Source: Mugil cephalus
Taxonomy: Eukaryota > Chordata > Actinopteri > Mugiliformes > Mugilidae
Direction: 5' to 3'
DNA length: 64,000 nucleotides
NCBI RefSeq assembly: GCF_022458985.1
Contig: NC_061783.1
Span: 12,328,913-12,392,912 of the forward strand
Numbering within the stretch: position 1 is the first letter of the stretch; every line of letters begins with the position of its first letter. The notes under the pieces are model-generated. The model saw nothing but the letters and a program-made list of their open reading frames with translations. It was not told the origin of the DNA and did no database searches. Shown here piece after piece: positions 40,001 through 51,400 of the stretch. The translations under genes were made by a program, and so were the position numbers.

Positions 40001-41258
40001 GTTCTTTCTGTCCATGCAACTAAAACAGGTACACTCAGGTAAATTATGGAGGTGGCATCAAAACAAAATGATTTCTAACTACTATACAGCTAAGACGTCC
40101 TATTGCATATGTTCACCACACTTAAGAGGTGAAACTTTGCATTCCTGCTTCCCTAAATGACTCCAAGGATAAAATACCTGTCAATGCATGAATCAGTACA
40201 TCTATTAATAACTTGAGCTCTAGTCAAGGCAGCCGAAATTAAAATGCTTTATTGCACGGGGCCTTGTGTGCAAACTTGCATCCTATAATCTTCACCCAAA
40301 CACATTTTAACATGTGCAGGATGTGAACGCAGCCAACATCGAGCTTAATTACTGCCTCCTGCCTCCTCCCCAATCAGCGCCTTTTACTGAATGTCACAAC
40401 CCGGAGAATAATGCATAAACTGTTAGCACCTACATGACTCATTCGCCTTTGGCTTCTCGCCAGGCGTTCGCTGAATCGCTCTGCCTTAACCTGGACCCAA
40501 GGTGCCCCGCGATTTGAACGTATCACATGGTTTTATTGTTTACTGAAGCTAACTGACCGCTGCGGGGACGCCGCAGCCATAGCGCGCACCCATTTCAATT
40601 AAGCCGCATGTGCGCATGTGAATGACAAACAGATTCTAAGCTGAATACCAAATGGCACAGCTTTCTCGGTCTTGTCAGGGATTCCCAGCAGCTATGCGGT
40701 GATCTATGATGTATTATTAACGAGCGCATCGGGGCGCCTGTAAACAAATTCACCACATGGCTGGAAGCAAGCGGCCACAACAACATGGCCTCTTTGTAAG
40801 GATGCTCCATTGGCCTGTGAGTGATGTGGAGGGAGAAAAAAAACGCTTCATTCTTGGCACCCTTTATCTGCGTAGTCGCAGACACCTCCGTGGCCTCGGC
40901 TCGTTTAGTTACCTGTGCTCTGATCGATGCGCAGTTTCACGGTCCCGTCTCTCGCGATTCTCACATCCGCCGGTCCCTCAATCTTCCTCGGATACTCCGT
41001 TGCCGAGGCACCGGTGGACTTGGAGCTTTTCCTCCGGTGTTTCTGCGCAAAAGTCCGGCAACACTGATAGCACACTGCCCACGCCTGCTCCTCGTTAATC
41101 GGCTGGCTGTAGAGAGTCAGAATTTCCTCCAAGGAGACCTCCTCGGCTCCGTCGCAGCAGTCCATGTTCACGTCTCCGGAGGTTAAATCGCCGGAGAAAT
41201 CCCGGAGAATGGTCGGAGAAGTCAGCATCCCGTCGTCGGTCCCAGGTCGCTTGGCCAT
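14908..41258 (-). CDS. SPIRE1: SPIRE1, WH2-array actin nucleator
   Basis: Exons (minus strand): 40913-41258, 37320-37351, 27345-27620, 25178-25303, 22058-22132, 21769-21933, 21496-21582, 20791-20920, 20097-20138, 18895-19049, 18577-18658, 18339-18481, 16021-16158, 15843-15913, 15536-15563 and 14908-15441. All phases match, giving 809 aa. Order: KIND domain (about 40-250; [38 protein letters not shown]), four actin-binding WH2 repeats (about 286-400, e.g. [19 protein letters not shown]), the reported myosin V-binding region ([16 protein letters not shown]), spir-box ([18 protein letters not shown], about 554-599) and a modified FYVE zinc finger with CFSC, CQFC, CSQC and CVDC pairs. Spire proteins nucleate actin with formin-2 on vesicles. 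The first Met at 41258 was chosen as the only one ahead of KIND in frame. Text matches SPIRE1 rather than SPIRE2. Fish-specific traits are an acidic run (about 168-196) and a Gly/Ser loop in the FYVE part. Confidence 0.94.
17321..17344 (-). CDS. SPIRE1: Candidate SPIRE1 24-nt cassette microexon
   Basis: On the minus strand a T-rich tract and CTGCAG precede 24 bases that end AAG|GTAACA. The frame between the flanking exons (ending KSL and starting EEF) is phase 0, so inclusion adds eight residues, LTSNPSAK, without a shift. This is where I recall mammalian SPIRE1 carrying its alternative mitochondrial exon (exon 13 / ExonC), which is far longer. It is inferred from splice signals only and could be a pseudo-exon. 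Confidence 0.45.
20097..20138 (-). CDS. SPIRE1: SPIRE1 exon 9 (42 nt, likely alternative)
   Basis: The exon encodes [13 protein letters not shown] with split codons at both ends (phase 1 in, phase 1 out), so skipping keeps the frame. It corresponds to the 14-residue segment in human SPIRE1 that I recall as alternatively spliced. A CA tract follows the donor of the exon before it. Acceptor is TTTCTGTCAG; donor is TCAG|GTAAAG. Confidence 0.8.
20758..20780 (+). repeat. (TG)n microsatellite beside SPIRE1 exon 8 donor
   Basis: In the SPIRE1 sense strand this is a CA tract starting about 10 bases after the donor of exon 8. CA repeats next to donors are known hnRNP L binding sites. Confidence 0.9.
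22655..23520 (+). mobile_element. Degraded non-LTR retrotransposon (LINE) 3' part
   Basis: It lies in the SPIRE1 intron between 22133 and 25177, in the opposite orientation to the gene. Plus-strand translation shows reverse-transcriptase hallmarks: [10 protein letters not shown] (near 22663) and then a decayed catalytic box reading YAGDT where the family has YADDT. Further on it shows [16 protein letters not shown] (near 22928) and a C-terminal piece [13 protein letters not shown]. Stops and frameshifts interrupt it, so it is inactive. The tail near 23460-23520 (ggaccccaggaaga, aatggggatccat) resembles the 3' end of fish L2/CR1-type LINEs. Clade assignment is uncertain. Confidence 0.75.
25304..27344 (-). 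other. SPIRE1: SPIRE1 intron 3
   Basis: No exon was recognised and no clear repeat family is visible. The ORFs here (for example 26619-26969, plus strand) have no recognisable similarity. Confidence 0.6.
30444..30742 (+). repeat. Diverged direct duplication, about 100-bp units
   Basis: Two similar blocks are present, 30444-30543 and 30628-30742. Both run tgtgccaaga..., then tctaactg/tccaactg plus an A-run, then cagcaggctagc...cagctacca.tagcaacca.ga. The second carries an added A-rich (aaataaataaat) insert. This may be an old local duplication or two copies of an unnamed repeat. Confidence 0.6.
34009..34037 (+). repeat. (CA)n microsatellite
   Basis: About 14 CA units inside SPIRE1 intron 2. 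Confidence 0.95.
36569..36979. mobile_element. Putative MITE
   Basis: The left end gctgcgtttccattcg and the right end cgatggaaacacaac are inverted repeats of about 15 bases with a few mismatches, enclosing 411 bases without coding capacity. Elements ending in this tttccat / atggaaa motif are common in fish. The family and target-site duplication are not established. Confidence 0.4.
37320..37351 (-). CDS. SPIRE1: SPIRE1 exon 2 (32-nt mini-exon)
   Basis: This exon is too short for ORF scanning. Acceptor is GTCATTGCAG and donor GAG|GTGAGT. It takes phase 1 from exon 1 and hands phase 0 to exon 3, reading [11 protein letters not shown] just before [10 protein letters not shown]. The human protein has a linker of the same length (12 residues) at this point with different residues, so position, phase and length agree even though sequence does not. 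Confidence 0.75.
37352..40912 (-). other. SPIRE1: SPIRE1 intron 1
   Basis: Sequence between coding exon 1 and the mini-exon. No exon or named repeat was identified; the longest ORFs here carry no recognised domain. Confidence 0.6.
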
Positions 41259-41479
41259 CTTCACACCATTATCACCGCGCAAACACGAGGGAAAACAGCT
41301 GAGAGGTGTGTGTCGGGTGATGTGTCGGAGTGGCAGAGCTACATACTGAGCCTCCGTGGATCTGTCATCTGGACCTGGACGACGGACGGAGGAGCGACAC
41401 GGGCAGCCACCTGGCGACTGGCTCCGCTGGGTCCTAGAGAACTCCAGGTCACCCGCCGTCAACTTCACAGGGAGGCGGA

Positions 41480-41800
41480 AACTCTTTTTTTTTTAAATCA
41501 CGCAACATCCGGTGTACAATTTGAATATTAAAACAATTAAATAATAATAATAATTGAATAAAAAAAAAATAAACATTTTTAAATCACCCGATTCAATCCA
41601 CAGCGTATAATTCAAATATTAAAACAATTAAAAAATAATAATAATTGAATTTTTAAAAAAAATCTTTTTTACATCACCCGATTCAATCCACAGCGTATAA
41701 TTCAAATATTAAAAAAGAGAAAAAAATGAAAAAAAAATTAAATCATGCAACATCAGGTGTATTCAAATTCTAAAAAAATATTTTAAAAAAATCCAAAATC
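41480..41800 (+). repeat. AT-rich minisatellite, about 90-bp units
   Basis: Three to four imperfect tandem units share atcac(c/g)c..., cacagcgtataattcaaat and attaaaacaattaa. The units start near 41496, 41585, 41675 and 41741 with variable A-runs. The array lies about 220 bases upstream of the SPIRE1 start codon, directly at the promoter. Confidence 0.75.
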
Positions 41801-41899
41801 AATTACAACTAATAATAAACAAATAAAAGATGTAAACATATATATATATGATAAAATTGTGGATGTGCAATTATGTGTGGGTTGAATATTAATAGTATG

Positions 41900-42200
41900 T
41901 ACACCGATTAGGCATAACATTATGACCACTGATTGGTGAATTAAGTAATGTTGTACCATCTTGTTACAGTACTATGCTCTGCTGGGAAACTTTTGGGCCT
42001 GGTTTAAGACCATGTAAAACAGCATTCAGATCAACCCTCCCATCAATCCATAGGACCCAAAGGTCCCCACTAACAACGTCCTGTCTCCAGGCACGATAGG
42101 ACACCCTCAGTAGGCACATGCCCATTCTCTGATGTGTCACAACTGTTCTGGAGGCACTACACCATATTAGGTCATAACATTACAGCTGATCAGTGTATAT
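41900..42200 (-). mobile_element. Tc1/mariner-like non-autonomous element, copy 4 (inverted)
   Basis: The ends are tacaccgattaggcataac and the inverted tacagctgatcagtgta. Its interior is the reverse complement of copies 1-3 (tctgctgggaaacttttggg here against the matching cccagcaga region in copy 1), so it lies in the opposite orientation. It sits between SPIRE1 and BAALC, is flanked by TA, and has no coding capacity. Confidence 0.65.
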
Positions 42201-43982
42201 TGTCATGGTTACATAATTTTGAGATACTTGTAATTATTTTACAGGTACTAAATACTACAGGACTTCTTGCTTCATCTTATCTCTTCTTAACTTATCACAT
42301 CTTATCTTATCTCGTCTTACCTAATGTTGTTTTATAAGTATCGTATAATCTCATCTTCATCTTGTCTGGCCTCATCTAATTTTGTCCGCTTGACTTGTCA
42401 TGTCCGAGAAATAATTTGCCCATCAAAACATAGCAGGGCCGACTACTGCAGTGAAATGCTGCTTACATGATAATATGTGAAGAAACGTATAATTAATTAT
42501 TTTAAGATTGCCTATTACAAACGACAGTAGCCTATGACACTATGGAAGAAAAGGGGACTATTGTGCATTATAAATAATAGTCTGGTTTTACTCTAGGAAC
42601 TTATATTGCTAAAGCTCTAAACCTTTACTTACATACATTTTAAATTGACCGAATGCAGTATTGCAACCTTTTAATTAGGTGTATATACTTCTTCCATTCA
42701 CTTTGGAAAACAGAAAGACACAAAATACCTCAGCCCACTCTACTGAGTATGTTTGTCATCAATTATTTATCTTCATCCTATTATATCGTTAGACATCACT
42801 TCAAGATTAATGGCTGTGGTTGCATGTCATATGTATCCATCTTAGGGGATGATTAAAAAGGCTTGAGAACAGAGTCACTATCAAGCAAACTTGAACAAAA
42901 CAACTTTTATGTGATTAATGTCACTAGTCTCCCTTCTGTGCTTTATTTAGTAGAAAAATCAGTTTGTCAACACTGCCACCTGCTGGTCATATTCTGAAGT
43001 CCTAATCGTCCCGAACGTCCTCTTGGGTGCAATTAATCGTTTATTTCATGTGTGCTTGATAGGCAAAATGTTTTATTTGAGAGATGGCTTGCTTCTGTTA
43101 GAGACTTCTGTTACCAACGCTGAATCAATATAATTCTGATTTATACATGCAAGTCATGTAAGCCACAAAAAAATTGACATGTTACAATACAATGTGACAA
43201 ATAATGTGTACCATTACACGACATAACAGAGAATAACTAATATTAATAATAATAATACAGAATAAAGCCAAAATATACCGGTCAAAATATAACACAAGAG
43301 CAGTTCAAATCCAGGTAAATTGTAGGCACATGCAGGTGTGTTTGTTTCTTTAACTTGCAAAGGCTAGAAAAGGCATTTTTCTCAGCCTTCAAGCTTCAAA
43401 ATCTCAACTTCTAAACAGCACTTTAGGTTCTTATAGATGAAAATCACTTACAGCATCGACTGAGTTTAAACGGCATCGTCACTGGTTCCCATACCATTCA
43501 CAACAAAAGGAGTATACTTGCACAAAGAACTGAAGCAAATTCTTTAGGAAGGCCCCACACACAACACATTGGATGTGCAGATTGTGATTATCATGTCCAT
43601 ATGGGACAATCTGTTTTTTTTTGTTTTTTCTAAAGATTTTGGCTCAACACAGTGAAACATTCCCTGACTGGCACCATAAGCATGGGAGAGAAAGCACGGT
43701 GGAGAGTGCAAACATCGTTTGTCACCCACTACTCTTCTTCACACATGCATTTGCAATGGCACGACAAAAATGCAGCATCCAGAGGTCTTTGGGTGGAGAC
43801 GTATGCAGGTGCTTATATTGTAAATCACTGCGACCGACACGCCGGGATCTTGCAGAGTCTCTAGCAAACACCATCCACACACTTCGGGAAATCACCATCT
43901 GCCCCGTCTTCAGGTGAGCTTCACGCAGCTCCTGCCATCCCCCTCTTTTTCTTCTTCTTCTTCACAGAGTCTCGGCTTTTCT
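42201..43982. other. Intergenic DNA and probable BAALC 3' UTR
   Basis: BAALC ends at 43983 on the minus strand, so its 3' UTR must occupy the right part. Minus-strand AATAAA-type signals occur near 43040 and 43072. A degenerate cttatct-rich stretch is present near 42275-42330. No other gene was seen. Confidence 0.4.
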
Positions 43983-45931
43983 TCATCTTTCGTCACACGC
44001 GCTCCCAGGTTCAGGGTCTCCACTGCTGTTGATACTGACGGGCTGCCCGTCCTTCGACAAAGCACTGGCCTCTTTGGACGCCCTCCGTTTGGAGTCACGG
44101 GTGGTTTGCTGTGGGAAAAAAAAAAAGAGTCACTGAAGCTCTGTAATGAGTAATAAAATAAAGCCAATGGTTGTAAGATGTTGAAATATTATACAATGAA
44201 TCTCAAGGAAAGTCATGCATTTTTAAACTGTTAATTAAGTTTTCAGACTTCAATAAATGGGTTTAGCCCCCGATAATAAATCCCAAATTCAGTCTGACAC
44301 TTGCGCATTTCAAGTATCTGCATCTTTCTAGCTGCTTTTCATTAGTACGGTCAGAAATGTAGATTTTAGAAGTAGACAACAGTGGCTGCAGTCAGTTTTG
44401 TAGACAGTTAGCTCTGCAGTTAAAAGATTGGAATAAATCGCTGCGGTCCTGATTCTGGATAAAGTGAAACCATTTATCATCCTCTGTGTTCGTTCTTATT
44501 GCTACAGCCAGACAATACTGAATATATACATTCACAAAACCTCTACAAGGCTTAAACTAATGCTGAATTTACACCTTTGTATCTTCTGTTTACGTATTTG
44601 TATAAATGCAAACGTGACGTCAAGACTCAGAATAAAAGTGTACGAGTATAAATATTAACAATCACATGCTAACAACACAAAGACCAAGATTAAGGGTGTG
44701 TAACTGCAATGTTTAAAGTACAAGCAGCACTATAAAATTAATACAGAGAGAAGTTATATTATGTTATATTCATTTTCGATGCCCCTCAAGTGATAAAATA
44801 GATGCTTTCCCTATAGGTTTTGAACAGATCAACGCAGGAAAGAATTCTTCCATTTTTTCCTCTTAACATTGATTCATGCAAATTTTGTTCAGGCTCCTTG
44901 TAGGTTTCTTGGTTTCTGCGAAATCTGATCAAACAAAGGTTAAAGATTGTGCAAATACGCCCACTTGCCGGTTCAATGGGTGCACCAGCGAGAGCGAATA
45001 CATCCTAATCCATCAGTCCTGCACTAAAGTTTAGCATCACGAGGGTTATAGTATTCAGCATTTATTTGAAAGAGACACAGAGATCAGCTGATTAAGCTGT
45101 GGTTAATGGTAATATTGAACTGCACTGTGTTATACTGACACACGTTTCTATCGTTTCTATTCGGTCCAGTTTAAGAGCACCACAAACTACATCCTCCGAA
45201 ACCACCACAGCTTTGAATCACCACCTTCCTGACGCTGTTTCAACATGCACTGAGCATCATAACCGCTATGAAGAGGGATCATATGTTAGAAGCTGCTGAC
45301 AGCTGGAGTCAAACGCCTCATTAATTCTGCAGAGCATCCGGGATAAGACAGTAGCACTGCAAATGAGAAGCAATGCAAGATGACAGGTACAGTATGTCCT
45401 GCAGCTGGGTCTCAAAATCCTGGATGTCACAGTGCGTGAGAGACAGACAGACACAGACAGACAGACAGAGAGACAAGCTAGCAGAGACACCTACATCAGT
45501 GAGGGAGCGTCTGGGTCTCCTCTGGTGGCTGGAGCCGGTGCTGGTGAGGCCCTGCTTCCCACACTGGGTGCCCGTGTTCACCATCCTCTTCTCCCTCAAA
45601 TTGGCCTCCAGAGCTTTGCCTTAAAGGGAACAGCCAACAGCAGACGCAGTAAGTGGAAATATGAATGCTTCTTTTAGCTTTTTATTGCACCTTCCTCTCG
45701 CAGTTCAGACCAAAAACAGAATGGATTGTGCACGAGGAGTCATGTGGCCTGTGATAAACGCACTGACAAAAATGAAATAAAAAAACGATGGTGGAGCTTC
45801 TTACTGTTTGCCACGGGTAAAGGAGTCTCTACGTCCGTGTTGGTCAGCCACGTCGATTCAGTTTCTCTGGTCCAGCTTTCATGATACCTCGGCTCGATGA
45901 TCGCGTCCGCCCGACTCCCTCCACAACCCAT
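43983..45931 (-). CDS. BAALC: BAALC, myristoylated/palmitoylated signalling adaptor
   Basis: Exons 45805-45931, 45495-45619 and 43983-44108 (minus strand) join in phase to 125 aa. The N-terminus MGCGGSRADAIIEPRYHESW is near-identical to mammalian BAALC: Gly2 (N-myristoylation) and Cys3 (palmitoylation) anchor it to lipid rafts. The second Met in the frame (45931) was taken because the lipidation signal starts there. Exon 2 has REKRMVNTGTQCGKQG and exon 3 QTTRDSKRRASKEASALS, aligned with mammalian ETQCPN and QTTEAKRDAKRMPAKE. Mammalian BAALC binds MEKK1 and KLF4 and interacts with CaMKII. The C-terminal end, SINSSGDPEPGSACDER, differs from the mammalian tail. Neighbour ATP6V1C1 is the same as in human. 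Confidence 0.9.
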
Positions 45932-46101
45932 CGAGAAAACCATCCACGGCAGGTGTAGCTGAGGCTGACGCGGACTTAAAAATATATATATAAATCTATA
46001 TATAAACGTGAAAACTCAATGGTCGGTTAGTCTCACAACATCTCTCTACATCTCTACTGCAGCTCCGTCCGTGTTTCGGTCTCCATCGTCCGTCGCAGAT
46101 G

Positions 46102-46122
46102 CTGCTGCTGCTGCTGCTGCTG
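46102..46122 (+). repeat. (CTG)7, CAG on the BAALC strand
   Basis: Seven perfect units lie about 170 bases upstream of the BAALC start codon, possibly in its 5' UTR or promoter. Confidence 0.85.
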
Positions 46123-46240
46123 TTTCCTGATAAGTCCTCTCCACAGACAACAGCTGACCAGCATGAACACACGGGAGCTGATCTGCGTCATCCTGAGAGA
46201 GGAGAAGAGAGCTGAACGCTGATAGGCCGAGAGAAGGGGC

Positions 46241-46291
46241 CATCATCATCATTATCATCATCCTCATCATCATCATCATCATCATCATCAT
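46241..46291 (+). repeat. (CAT)n microsatellite, ATG repeats on the BAALC strand
   Basis: A run of CAT/ATC with a few interruptions. On the minus strand it gives a row of in-frame ATG triplets about 310-360 bases upstream of BAALC. Met-rich frames read from it are an artefact of the repeat. Confidence 0.9.
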
Positions 46292-48451
46292 GAAATTATG
46301 CACGAATGCAAATCAAAATAATTGGCCGAAGTGAAAGATGCAGGAAGAAAATGCGTTTAATTTTACTTTGATTTATCTTCTGTCTTAAATGCATCCAAGT
46401 CTCGGAATTTCTTGCCCAGTATGTTTTTACATTAACAAAGCCTTTATATTCCAACTGCAAAAAAAAAAAAAAAGTGTATATATAAATAATGACAATCTAA
46501 AATCTGTCATACATAATATTTTTTAGTTTTGTTCCCTAGCATGCAGCCTATGCCTCATGTTTTGGACAGACAACAAACCAGATATTCATTGTTGCACCGT
46601 CCAGTTTGTCTCCTTTCAAAATGATCCGGACTTGAATGGACATAAATAAGGTTGCTTTCTAGTAAAACCCATGCCCCATACAGATATCTAAACACACAGC
46701 TCCATTACACAACATGAAAATCTGTTTCTTTGCACCAGGCAATGTGTACGTCCCAGTAAATGATTTTATCTCTGGATGATAAAAAGGCTCATTAATTCTT
46801 AGTAATATGCATCTATCTTAATTCACAGAAATAATGTACGATGGCAGATCTTTTGACAGTCTCCCGTCTCCTTCACAGCTGCTAACATGTAAACGTTTGA
46901 TGTCACATTTTGGGATCTCCTGTCCTTTCCCTACTGTGACATGTGAATTATTGACGGCTGCATTCCACCGTCTGGTTCCTTCCCGACTCTTTTAGACATT
47001 AAATGAAGAAAACCATCATTAATAGACCAGTATCTGTGGATGACCTGTGTTTTCTTATTAATAAATAATAATACTTGTAAAGTATGAGTAACGTTTATCG
47101 AAAAGCCAAACATTGAATTGAAAATGATAAAACAGAAAGAAAAAGCAACAATGACCAACTAAGATTAATCAGCCTTTGTGCATTTGTGTGGAAATAGATA
47201 TGGATTCACATTTAGATGAATTATGAGCAGTTATAACGGCTTCCACCCCTAAGACCCTCAGCATTATCTTTATTATTTTCCATCCATTTTTCTTTTTTAA
47301 TACTTGATTTGGGTCTTTTTGTAAATATTTTGTCGGATTTTGTTGAATTTTGACACTTTGCATCTGTGTTTGTGATCATTTTCAATGATTTCATGACTGT
47401 CTCTGTAAGCGCTTTGAGTCTCATGTTCATCCTTTTGTTGTCTTTTTGGATCTTTGGGGATGTATTGTGCAATTTTTAGTCAGTAAATGCTTTTGCAGTC
47501 GTTTCGTGTGTCGTATAGTGACATTTCTATTCATCTCCAGTTTAACATCTGTCACCAACTTTGCAGCTTTATTTTCTCCACTAGTTTAAGAATAGATTTC
47601 TTTTTATAATCATAAAAATGCATGTAGTTGATGTTGGTTTGTGTCAGCCTGACACTGCACAGGAGTAAAAAGTACAAAAAATACAAGTATCTTGGACATA
47701 GAGTGTTTATTTTCACATTTACTTTTAAATATGTGGTTCAATTTTCTGTTATACTGACAATACAGTGATTGCACATATACATATGATTTGTTTTTCTCAA
47801 ACTGCTTAATATACAGAGATCACAGGAGCACACAGCCAGCAAACATATTGCTTCTCTGAACCGTAAAATGACCAGTTTCAGTGTTTCACGGGCTCATAGC
47901 TGGAGAAGGGGAAACAATGGTCAACATCTACTTGTAAACAGGCATTCCTTACATGGAGCTAAAAACACGTCACCGTCAAAAAACTGAACAAACAAAAAGT
48001 TATTCACTGATTTCTAGAGCCTTAAAATAAATACTATATTTAACATACATTTATTTTTCTCCTGACTTCCCCCACATGTGTACCTTTTTGAGTTACTTTA
48101 AATAAAGTAGAGGGGGGAAAGAGACAATAAAAACACCGTTCCGATGGGTGAAGCTGGGAAGTGTGGTACAGACAGGAAAACAGGAAACAGGAAATAAGAA
48201 AGCCCGTATTCACATGTGTTAGAAGTCAAGTTCTGATTAGAGACCTGAAATAATCTATCCTACTGATGGTGGCCAATCAGCACTTACACTCCCAACAACT
48301 TATTAGGTGCAGGCCAAGGAATGTACGAGAATCAAGGAGAACAAGGAGAAAAGGGGTGAAACAGAAGGTTGGGGAGGAAATAAATTAAAGCTGGTGGATG
48401 TGAACGTGCCACATCAGAACACTTCCGCACACGATGATAATGGCAATGTTT
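46292..48451. other. Spacer between BAALC and ATP6V1C1
   Basis: It contains an A-run at about 46458 and, at 47220-47500, a degenerate low-complexity stretch (caaaa/gactc-type on the minus strand) of a kind common in fish. A minus-strand AATAAA at 48055-48050, about 400 bases after the ATP6V1C1 stop, is a good candidate for its polyadenylation signal. Confidence 0.45.
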
Positions 48452-51400
48452 TTAGACTTTGAAATCCAACAGGTTGCAGTCAATCTTGTAGTAAACGTAG
48501 GGGTAGTACTCCTGCTGACTCAAGTTCAGGCCTGGGATGTCCATGGAGGCCTGAAGACCGACAACAGAGTCATATACGAAGTTTAACGACACAACCTGAC
48601 GTGTTCATGAGGAATATACTTTGGGAAATATGTTTAATGCTTGAATGAAGCTAAAGTCAACAGCATGTCACTGAACTTTAGCTCAACATAGACAGGAGAG
48701 AGTCGAGTACTAAGCAGAGAGTGCTAACGAGACTCACGTCAATGATGGCAGCACTGCTGTCCAGGTGTTTGTACAAGTCATACAACACCTCCCTCAGCTT
48801 CTTCATGTTCTTCTTGTTGGGCTGAAGCAGCATCGCCTGGAAGTTGACCGGCAGCCCGTATCTACGAAGCACGAGATGAACATAAAAGGAGGTCATTAGA
48901 AAAAAAAAAAAGAAAGTAATATCAAAGTTAATAAGATTGGTTGATGGAAGACGTCTCACCTCAATACTGACTCCACAAACACGCGCAGAGCTTTTATGTG
49001 AATCCAGGCGATGAAGGCCTCACTGAAATTCACCTTCAGCCATCGCACCAAAGGCCCCTGGATTGAGAGCAGCAAGCTTTCATCAATATTAAGTACTACT
49101 ACACTTAAAGACACAGTGTAGCTACTACGTCTCCCCCTTCTGGTAGTGAGAGCAATTACAGAAGTTTGTGCATCTCACAGTTTTCTACATTTGTGGATTA
49201 AAATAATTCAGAAAATCAGTTGATTTTCACACAAGTCCTTAATATACAGAAAAAGAACCCAACTTACAATTGAAACTACATGTAATATTTATGTGTTTGT
49301 TCATACGGGAAAATTTGCCTATGTTACACATCTATAAGGTGGACTTTAAGTTATTTTCTTAAGATCGCTCCAAAAGCAAGATGCATTCAAGTCTGAGATG
49401 TCAAAGGAGCCCAGGGAAAGTTTCAGGACTTTACTTTGAGTACATTTTTTTTGCAGAAATGTAGAAAATTATGAAAGTGCAAAAACTTTTAAGTGGTACT
49501 TCATCTACAGTATCTGCATCTTTCGTTTGTGCGTTTGTTCTAACCAATGGGCAGTGAATTCACAGAACCCAGGTTACATTAATAACTTGTCACTAAATAG
49601 CATTTTTCCACCATTTTCTTATTTGCTGTAACCCATTCCTTCTCCATCTCTGTGGTTGCTATGATCTTCAGCTCTGGCACAGAAATCCTAACTGATCGTC
49701 ATAAAATGCATCTTTACCAGTACCAGATTTACAACTTAATACAGGCGGACTGACTCTGCACTGAACAGCTTTATCAGCACTGTGTGAACTTGTTTGGGTT
49801 TGAATGTAATGGATATTGATTTACATGTACCACACTACTTTATATAAAAGGAATCAATCCTGATCCAAAATAGGTTTAAAACTGCACCGTAGTGTCTAAA
49901 TATTGTCAAATCTTACTTTATTCATGAGTAAGCAGATTTACTGTAAGGACTGTTGGACATTATTTAACTATGATATGAAAATATAAATCATATCCGCAAC
50001 CATAACATGGTCAAAGCTCCTTCTGTACACTGTGAGCCCCATTAATATTTCCCTACAATGTCAGTGGGACTGATAGTGTGGAAAGTATCGGCCGTACAAA
50101 CTGTTTCTTCTTGTCGGTGGACAGGCGTGTCATCTCTTCTTTGTCGGCCTTCATCTCCTCCTCATTGTACTGGAAATCACGCACCGTAAACCTGAGTCGA
50201 GACACACAGCAGAGAGCTGGTCATCAATCGTCAGCAAAAAAAAAAAAAAAACAGATGACCGAGAGCGCGTTCAAGCACCCACTACACACACCTCCGGAAA
50301 ATACTTAAAATATAACACACACGGCCAGACCGTTCTGTCATGCTAATTGAAGGGGGACGATCAAGAGCCGGCAAAATTACATCTATTGTAGAAGTTTAGT
50401 CATGAGCTATTATTACTGCTATTTACCCATCTGTGGTGGGTTGGTTCCCAACACAAAAAAGAAATCTGCAATTCAAAATGAATATATGGAAAATGGCTAA
50501 AAATGAAAGATGTAAGAAAAAAAAAAACATTTTTCAGAAACTCTGACTCCAACAGAATGAATGGAGCAAACAGAGAACAGCTGATGTCATTATGTCGTTT
50601 ACTTGTTTTCTCTGGCCTTGTGTTTGAAGTCATCTACAGCCTTCCTGAAGAGGGTGACACTGAACAGACCGCTGTCGTTGTCTTCAAACAGCAACCTGGA
50701 GAAGAGGAGAAATAAGAATAATATTTTCATCTTCATCTCTTTTTGAGAGCAGGGATTTCCTCTGTTTAACATTTTGTAAACAAACACAATGACCGAATGT
50801 TGACAGTGCAGTCGAGCTGTGACTGCTACAGAATCTGGTTTAGTCGCCATTTTGAGTTTCACTGTGGTCACTGTCGCCGCTAACACCACCTTTCAGTCAC
50901 ACAAGAATGCACCAACGCAACATTCACTCCCATGTCCTTGTGCAACAGATGGTTCGAGAGGCCTTGGACAACATTTCTAACATCTTTTAATGTTTTAAAA
51001 ACTCACCTTTACACACACAGCACATATTTGTTATGTTGACCTCTGTGCTTAAAACACGTCCACCGATATGCAGCGTTTTTATTATTGTGTCACACGGACA
51101 CTAAGATTTCCCTCAATGAAAATGCCACCTTTTATACTGAGAGTGGTCGTGCATCTCTTTGACTGTCCGATCAACAGAATTCGAGCACCTAAAAACCATG
51201 TTTCTCTACAGGTGGAATAAAAACACTTCTTTTTGGAGCGGATTTGCCCCACATGGGGTTAACTACTGGTAGTGTGACACATTTCCAGGTGAGAAAACAG
51301 AACGAGTTTTCTTTTAAAAAAAAAGTTGAAAACAGCAGGAATTGATGACTGACGTGGATGAGTGGGGGGGGCACTGTTAGGAAGGTGAAGCCGTCTTATT

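Noticed and set aside
46046-46303. ORF with a row of methionines
   Set aside because: It is translation of the CAT/ATG microsatellite, not a protein gene.
47169-47472. Lys/Asn-rich ORFs on the minus strand between BAALC and ATP6V1C1
   Set aside because: They result from a purine-rich degenerate simple repeat (caaaa/gact) rather than a gene.
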